This document shows, piece after piece, positions 5,603 to 9,501 of a stretch of 9,501 nt of DNA. Below the pieces are notes generated by a model that was given only the letters and a program-made list of their open reading frames with translations, did no database searches and had not been told where the DNA came from. This stretch comes from Chitinophaga pinensis (GTDB lineage Bacteria > Bacteroidota > Bacteroidia > UKL13-3), in assembly GCA_943323675.2 (NCBI GenBank), contig CALPIR020000081.1:1-9501 (forward strand), in the 5' to 3' direction. A program made the translations under genes and the position numbers. Position 1 is the first letter of the stretch. The number at the start of each line of letters is the position of its first letter.

Positions 5603-6714
5603 AGTGCGGCTGCATCAAGCACCGATTGAATGTGGCAAAGCTTCATTAAAGCGAGCTCTACATGCAAGCGTTGGTTCTTACTTGATTTATAATCGAGCTC
5701 ACATTTATTAAGCAAGTTTAATCCATTTAATAAAAGCCCCTGGCTGCATTGCGCTGATTGCGACATAAACTTTTGAGCAACACTTTTTGCTACTTCAAGT
5801 AACTTTATGGTGTTCTCATGTTTGCACATCATGAGGTTACGAAGGTGATCAGCGAAGCCACTTAAAAAATGTTGTGCATCAAATCCGCTGGTTAAAATTT
5901 CGTCAAACAACACCAACATATTAGGCAAATCGTTGGCCATCATAAAATCAACAGCACGGAAATAATAATCGTAATCAAGAATATTTAAATTCATGATCAC
6001 ATCTTTGTACGTAATATTTTTACCGCTAAAACTTACAATCCTATCAAAAATAGAAAGGGCATCACGCATGGCTCCATCTGCCTTTTGAGCAATAACATGC
6101 AATGCTTCTTCTTCGGCTGTAATGCCTTCACTGGCACAAATTGTGCGCAATTGGATAACCGCATTTTCAATGCTAATTCTATGGAAATCAAAAACCTGAC
6201 AACGAGATAAAATAGTAGGTAAAATTTTATGCCGCTCAGTAGTTGCTAAAATAAATTTGGCGTATGCTGGTGGTTCTTCTAAGGTTTTAAGAAATGCATT
6301 AAAAGCCTGAGAGCTTAACATGTGCACCTCATCAATGATATATATTTTGTATTTGGCACCTTGTGGAGCATAACGCACTTGGTCAACCAATCCTCTTATG
6401 TCATCAACACTGTTATTACTGGCAGCATCAAGTTCGTAAATATTAAAACTTGCATTGCTATTAAAAGATTTGCAACTTTCACACTCGTTACATGCTTCAA
6501 AATCGGCACCTATGTTTTCGCAGTTTATGGTTTTTGCTAAGATACGTGCACAGGTAGTTTTACCCACACCACGCGGACCACAGAATAAAAAAGCATGCGC
6601 TAAGTGATTATTCTTAATCGCATTTTTTAATGTGTGGGTGATGTGCTCCTGTCCAATAACGCTATCAAAAGTTCCCGGCCTATATTTTCGTGCCGAAACC
6701 ACAAAGTTTTCCAT
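5587..6714 (-). CDS. dnaX: DNA polymerase III clamp-loader subunit DnaX, gamma-length reading (domains I-III)
   Basis: The ATPase subunit of the replicative clamp loader. The 375-residue frame carries all AAA+ landmarks: Walker A GPRGVGKT (46-53), a zinc module with Cys65, Cys75, Cys78 and Cys81, Walker B IIDEVH (126-131), sensor 1 ATTE (157-160), the arginine-finger motif SRC (170-172), and sensor 2 GAMRDAL (214-220). The collar domain III follows and ends with VELALMKLCHI. The frame then reads AALKKKS and stops at a TAG (5587-5589), right after the A10 run. That length is about what is left of E. coli DnaX at the end of domain III, so it would make a working gamma-like subunit lacking the tau tail. 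ATG at 6714 is chosen because MENFVVSARKYRP is the usual DnaX start. It is the first gene of a minus-strand cluster. Confidence 0.95.
   Translation of the reverse strand: MENFVVSARKYRPGTFDSVIGQEHITHTLKNAIKNNHLAHAFLFCGPRGVGKTTCARILAKTINCENIGADFEACNECESCKSFNSNASFNIYELDAASNNSVDDIRGLVDQVRYAPQGAKYKIYIIDEVHMLSSQAFNAFLKTLEEPPAYAKFILATTERHKILPTILSRCQVFDFHRISIENAVIQLRTICASEGITAEEEALHVIAQKADGAMRDALSIFDRIVSFSGKNITYKDVIMNLNILDYDYYFRAVDFMMANDLPNMLVLFDEILTSGFDAQHFLSGFADHLRNLMMCKHENTIKLLEVAKSVAQKFMSQSAQCSQGLLLNGLNLLNKCELDYKSSKNQRLHVELALMKLCHIQSVLDAAALKKKS
5593..5602 (-). other. A10 slippery run at the dnaX gamma/tau junction
   Basis: On the coding strand the frame-0 codons are CTA AAA AAA AAA TCT TAG. The run holds the slippery heptamer A AAA AAA in the correct phase, and ten A residues also favour RNA polymerase slippage. 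A -1 shift or one extra A gives CTA AAA AAA AAA ATC TTA and the tau frame. In the -1 frame a TGA lies at 5615-5617 and in frame 0 the TAG lies at 5587-5589, so switching is confined to 5590-5614. A weak 4-bp hairpin (GCCA-ATAA-TGGC) starts five bases past the run, too weak to be a convincing stimulator. A homopolymer sequencing error would look the same. Confidence 0.65.
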
Positions 6715-7054
6715 GCCGCTAATTTATCATTTAATACCAAATCTTGCACACATGTTGATGAATTGTTTTTGCTTGGGATAGAGGAGGTACTATTGAATTG
6801 CTGCTAATTGGCTTGTGCCTTAATGGCTTCGGTCAAATATTAGCAGATAATTGTTATAATCTTTTATTCTCTTGGGTTGATTTCTAATTTAATTTCTAAA
6901 TCAAAACGCATTATTTATGTTCGTGCTATATGCTTTATAACATTGAAACTGGTTTTAATTTTCCATGGATATCAATTGTAAGAACACTTATTTTTTGTGT
7001 AAATTATGGACTATTGATAGGTTTTAATAAATTTACACACCATAGCAAATACAC
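6715..7054. other. 340-base gap between divergent dnaX and DUF1223 genes
   Basis: No plausible ORF, tRNA or recognisable RNA was found on either strand. It must hold the promoters of both neighbours. For dnaX the best -7 candidate is AAGATTTG on the minus strand (6745-6738, one mismatch). For the plus-strand gene the options are TAAATTTA (7028-7035) or TATTTTTTG (6989-6997, one extra base in the spacer). None has a well-placed -33 box. An 8-bp inverted repeat, CTGCTAAT (6801-6808) and ATTAGCAG (6839-6846), is separated by 30 bases. Confidence 0.5.
6801..6846. repeat. 8-bp inverted repeat in the dnaX/DUF1223 gap
   Basis: CTGCTAAT at 6801-6808 and ATTAGCAG at 6839-6846 are perfect reverse complements separated by 30 bases. 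The pairing does not extend inward or outward and no T-run follows. It may be chance or a binding site. Confidence 0.25.
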
Positions 7055-7828
7055 ATGATTAAAAAGATAGCATTCGTATTTATAATTTGTTTTACGTTTT
7101 CATTCGCAATAAATGCCCAACAGCTCAATCGTTTTGTTCCTACTGTTTTGGTTGAGTTTTATACTTCTGAAGGTTGTAGCAGTTGTCCGCAAGCTGATGC
7201 TTTTGCCATGCAAATTAGAGCCATTGCCGACTCATCAAAACTTCAGGTGCACACAATTGATTATCATGTAGATTTATGGAACCAATCTGGTTGGGTTGAT
7301 CCATTTTCTGATTCGTTGTATACCAAACGACAGGAAATGATGGCTTTAGCCAATAACCAACGAGCTATGTTTACTCCCATGGTATTTGTAAATGGCAAAG
7401 GGGCATTACCCGCAGGTGCAAAAAATGAAGTAGGTAAATTAATAGAAAACTTTACCCGTAAACCCGCAGCACATTATTTGTTGATGTCTGCCTCTTGGAG
7501 TCCTGAAAGTAAAACCATGTTGTTTGATTATGAAATAAATGGCAAGTCCGATAGTTTAGATATATATTTTGTATTGGTTCAAAAAGAAGCCACAAGTATT
7601 CCTAATGCAGGAGAAAACAAAGACATTAAACTCAGCCATCATAACGTAGTTCGTAAAGTTGTAAGTAGCGATATGGTTAATGCGAAGGGAACATTACCTA
7701 TGTTATTTCCAGTGCCAAATGTTGATTTCGATAAGTATGCGGTTTTTGGTTTTATACAGCACAAAAACAGCAAACAAATACTTGCATGTCAAGTAATGGA
7801 GTTTAACCAACGCCAAGAAATCAAATAA
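7055..7828 (+). CDS. Exported DUF1223 thioredoxin-like protein
   Basis: A 257-residue protein with a signal peptide (MIKKIAFVFIICFTFSFAINA, likely cut between Ala21 and Gln22). The DUF1223 signature follows at once: VLVEFYTSEGCSSCPQAD (31-48), with a CxxC pair at Cys41 and Cys44 in a thioredoxin-like position. Further family markers are IDYHVDLWNQSGWVDPFSD, a YTKRQEMMA helix, FTPMVFVNG before the cis-Pro-like turn, and a beta-rich C-terminal half. Proteins of this family are predicted periplasmic or secreted thiol-redox proteins; no substrate is known. It stands alone on the plus strand after a 340-base gap and ends at a strong terminator shared with the convergent dioxygenase gene. The family call is firm; the redox role is inferred from CSSC. 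Confidence 0.9.
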   Translation: MIKKIAFVFIICFTFSFAINAQQLNRFVPTVLVEFYTSEGCSSCPQADAFAMQIRAIADSSKLQVHTIDYHVDLWNQSGWVDPFSDSLYTKRQEMMALANNQRAMFTPMVFVNGKGALPAGAKNEVGKLIENFTRKPAAHYLLMSASWSPESKTMLFDYEINGKSDSLDIYFVLVQKEATSIPNAGENKDIKLSHHNVVRKVVSSDMVNAKGTLPMLFPVPNVDFDKYAVFGFIQHKNSKQILACQVMEFNQRQEIK

Positions 7829-7841
7829 AATACCCAAATAA

Positions 7842-7880
7842 AAAAATAGCCGCATCAATGTATTTGGTGCGGCTATTTTT
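7842..7880. terminator. Two-way intrinsic terminator between convergent genes
   Basis: The arms 7842-7858 and 7864-7880 pair over 17 bp (one G-U) around the 5-base loop TGTAT. The GC-rich core is TAGCCGCA/TGCGGCTA. T-tracts flank it on both strands: CTATTTTTATTTAT on plus and CTATTTTTTTATTT on minus. It lies between the stops at 7828 and 7898 and can end both transcripts. Confidence 0.88.
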
Positions 7881-7897
7881 ATTTATAAACTGTTGTA

Positions 7898-8425
7898 TTA
7901 AGTGAAACGTGGGTCGGTTTCCATTACATGGCCACACTTTTTGCAAGTACGCAACTCTTCGCTACCATAATATGTTTTAAAGCGAGGTAAGAAGTCTTTT
8001 TCAATATCCTGCAATTCAAAATAATCAGCATGAAGCGGGTTATTACATTTTTCGCAAAACCACAATAGGCCATCATTAAATCCTTTTCCTGCTCGAATAC
8101 GCTCAATTACCAATCCAATAGAACCTTCTGAGCGCACAGGTGAATGTGGCGTTTTAGGCGGACACAAAAACATATCGCCTGGGCCTAAATGAATTTCACG
8201 TGATGCACCATCTTCTTGTATTCGAACAGTAATGTTGCCTTCTAGTTGGTAAAACAACTCTTCGGTTTCATTGTAATGATAATCTTTACGGGCATTTGGG
8301 CCACCCACAATCATTACAATAAAGTCTGTTCCTTCAGGATATAAGTTTTTATTGGCAATAGGTGGTTTTAATAAATGACGGTTTTCGTCAATCCACTTTT
8401 GTAAATTAAAAGGCCCTCTAATCAT
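7898..8425 (-). CDS. nbaC: 3-hydroxyanthranilate 3,4-dioxygenase
   Basis: A 175-residue cupin enzyme that opens the ring of 3-hydroxyanthranilate to 2-amino-3-carboxymuconate semialdehyde, the step of the kynurenine pathway leading to quinolinate and NAD or to full tryptophan/anthranilate breakdown. The catalytic iron ligands are visible as His50, Glu56 and His94, with Arg46 (GGPNARKDYH) and Arg98 (PHSPVRSEG) for substrate binding. The bacterial form has a second, rubredoxin-like iron site at the C-terminus, present here as Cys124/Cys127 (FCEKC) and Cys161/Cys164 (TCKKC). Length and spacing match the well-studied Cupriavidus enzyme almost residue for residue. No other kynurenine-pathway genes lie in the window. 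The gene name could also be given as haao. The upstream rarA gene is on the same strand but 114 bases away with a hairpin between. Confidence 0.95.
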   Translation of the reverse strand: MIRGPFNLQKWIDENRHLLKPPIANKNLYPEGTDFIVMIVGGPNARKDYHYNETEELFYQLEGNITVRIQEDGASREIHLGPGDMFLCPPKTPHSPVRSEGSIGLVIERIRAGKGFNDGLLWFCEKCNNPLHADYFELQDIEKDFLPRFKTYYGSEELRTCKKCGHVMETDPRFT

Positions 8426-8477
8426 AATATAGCTTTGTTAAATCATTGGCAAATTAACATGTTCAATTAGCAATTAC

Positions 8478-8528
8478 AAGGTGGCTTAATTATTAAGTCA
8501 TAATTTAATAATTTGTAGGCATCACCTT
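8478..8528. repeat. Nested inverted repeats between rarA and the dioxygenase gene
   Basis: AATTATTAA (8488-8496) and TTAATAATT (8505-8513) form a perfect 9-bp all-AT stem with an 8-base loop. Outside it, AAGGTG (8478-8483) and CACCTT (8523-8528) can pair as well. It sits 12 bases after the rarA stop, so it may be a weak terminator or a 3' stabilising hairpin for rarA, or a binding site for the dioxygenase promoter. No T-run follows. Confidence 0.4.
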
Positions 8529-8539
8529 TAAGGAAATAA

Positions 8540-9501
8540 CTAATACCCGTACTTTTCTTTCCAACGTTGTTGTAAAAACGCACGTTGTTCTGTTTCGCGG
8601 GCGTTATCGCCTGGTTCGTAAAAGGCTTTTCCAATTAATCCATCAGGTAAAAATTCAACAGCTACGAAGTTGTTTTCATAATCGTGCGCATATTTATAAT
8701 CTTTTCCATAACCCAATTCGTTCATTAGTTTGGTTGGGGCATTTCGCAAATGCAATGGCACGGGTAATTGCCCTGTTTTATTAACCAAATCCATAGCTTG
8801 GTTTATGGCTAAATATGCAGCATTACTTTTGGGGCTACAAGCTAAATAGGTGGCACACTGACTAAGAATAATTCGGGCTTCGGGCATACCAATAATATTT
8901 ACCGATGCAAATGTTTGGCTTGCAACAAGCAATGCATTTGGGTTTGCGTTGCCAATATCCTCACTGGCTAAAATCAGCATTCTTCGTGCTATAAATTTAA
9001 CATCTTCGCCACCAGTAAGCATACGTGCTAACCAATAAACTGCGCCATTAGGGTCGCTGCCTCTTATAGATTTAATAAAGGCCGAAATAATATTGTAATG
9101 TGCTTCGCCACCTTTATCGTGTAGGGCAATATTTTGTTGTAAGGTATCTTTAACCAGTTTATTGGTAATATTTATCTCTTGCTCTGGTTGATTGGCTAAT
9201 ATTTCAAGTATGTTTAGCAACTTGCGTGCATCACCTCCCGAAAATAAAAACAAGGCTTCGTTTTCCAATAGGTTTATTTGCTTTAGCTTCAATACCTCAT
9301 CTTTGGAAATGGCTTGATGGGTTATTTTAGTTAACGCATCAACATCTAATTCTTTTAAAATATATACTTGGCATCTAGAAAGCAATGCATTGTTTACCTC
9401 AAACGAAGGGTTTTCGGTTGTAGCACCAATCAAAACGATACGGCCGCTTTCTACTGCACCTAATAATGCATCCTGCTGACTTTTATTAAAGCGATGGATT
9501 T
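8540..9501 (-). CDS. rarA: Replication-associated recombination protein RarA (MgsA), C-terminal three quarters
   Basis: The gene runs off the right edge: 319 codons are present of an expected 420-440. The fragment begins IHRFNKSQQDALL, which directly follows the Walker B Asp-Glu, so Walker A and Walker B proper lie outside. Seen here are sensor 1 (IGATTENPSFEVN), the arginine-finger region LLSRCQVY, and the sensor 2 region GGDARKLLNILE. The RarA-specific helical and tetramerisation parts follow: RGSDPNGAVYWLARML, LASEDIGNANP, and the C-terminal PLHLRNAPTKLM, GYGKDYKYAHDY and FLPDGLIGKAFYEP. RarA is a AAA+ ATPase of the WRNIP1/Mgs1 group that acts at stalled replication forks with SSB. A TTG at 9433 is not the real start because the frame is open and family-like up to the edge. 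Confidence 0.96.
   Translation of the reverse strand, partial: IHRFNKSQQDALLGAVESGRIVLIGATTENPSFEVNNALLSRCQVYILKELDVDALTKITHQAISKDEVLKLKQINLLENEALFLFSGGDARKLLNILEILANQPEQEINITNKLVKDTLQQNIALHDKGGEAHYNIISAFIKSIRGSDPNGAVYWLARMLTGGEDVKFIARRMLILASEDIGNANPNALLVASQTFASVNIIGMPEARIILSQCATYLACSPKSNAAYLAINQAMDLVNKTGQLPVPLHLRNAPTKLMNELGYGKDYKYAHDYENNFVAVEFLPDGLIGKAFYEPGDNARETEQRAFLQQRWKEKYGY

Noticed and set aside
6715..7054. Signal recognition particle RNA next to dnaX, as in Bacillus
   Set aside because: I searched by eye for the conserved GGTCCGGAAGGAAGCAGC-type domain IV on both strands and did not find it.
8540..9433. rarA starting at the TTG at 9433
   Set aside because: The frame continues to the window edge with conserved RarA sequence (IHRFNKSQQDALLGAVESG), so the gene is simply cut by the window.
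1..9501. Mobile element, phage, CRISPR or defence system
   Set aside because: No transposase, integrase, terminal inverted repeats, target duplications, regular spaced repeats or nuclease genes were seen; all genes look like ordinary chromosomal ones.

Overview
The window looks like an ordinary chromosomal stretch from a member of the Bacteroidota. The evidence is its AT-rich sequence, starts without clear Shine-Dalgarno boxes, several upstream elements of the TAnnTTTG type used by the Bacteroidota primary sigma factor, and a gene set common in that phylum: HxlR/DoxX pair, CtlX, DUF502, UbiA-type prenyltransferase, Bacteroidota-type DnaX tail, kynurenine-pathway dioxygenase and RarA. I see no phage, transposon, CRISPR array or other sign of an accessory island.

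Layout. (1) 1-546: a DoxX-family membrane protein (cut by the window edge) and a divergent HxlR-type regulator, separated by an intergenic region with TTACAAA operator-like repeats. (2) 692-1286, minus strand: a small lipoprotein gene whose frame is interrupted by one stop codon near its end, preceded by tRNA-Arg(CCG) with its own promoter and terminator. (3) 1383-3371: an arginase and, divergent to it, the citrulline hydrolase CtlX, which together suggest arginine/citrulline breakdown to ornithine. (4) 3408-6714, minus strand: a tight cluster of dnaX, a DUF502 membrane protein and a UbiA-type prenyltransferase. (5) 6715-7054: a 340-base gap with no gene. (6) 7055-8425: an exported DUF1223 thioredoxin-like protein and 3-hydroxyanthranilate 3,4-dioxygenase, convergent on one strong two-way terminator. 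(7) 8540-9501, minus strand: rarA, missing its N-terminal part.

The most interesting point is dnaX. Its reading frame breaks exactly at a run of ten A residues. The first frame gives a 375-residue protein that ends right after the clamp-loader collar domain (gamma-like). A -1 shift, or one extra A, at that run joins it to a 230-residue linker and C-terminal domain, giving a 604-residue tau-like protein. The two stop codons leave only a 28-base interval in which the shift can occur, and that interval contains the A10 run. This resembles the known programmed gamma/tau production of Escherichia coli (ribosomal frameshift) and Thermus thermophilus (transcriptional slippage). A homopolymer sequencing error is the main alternative.
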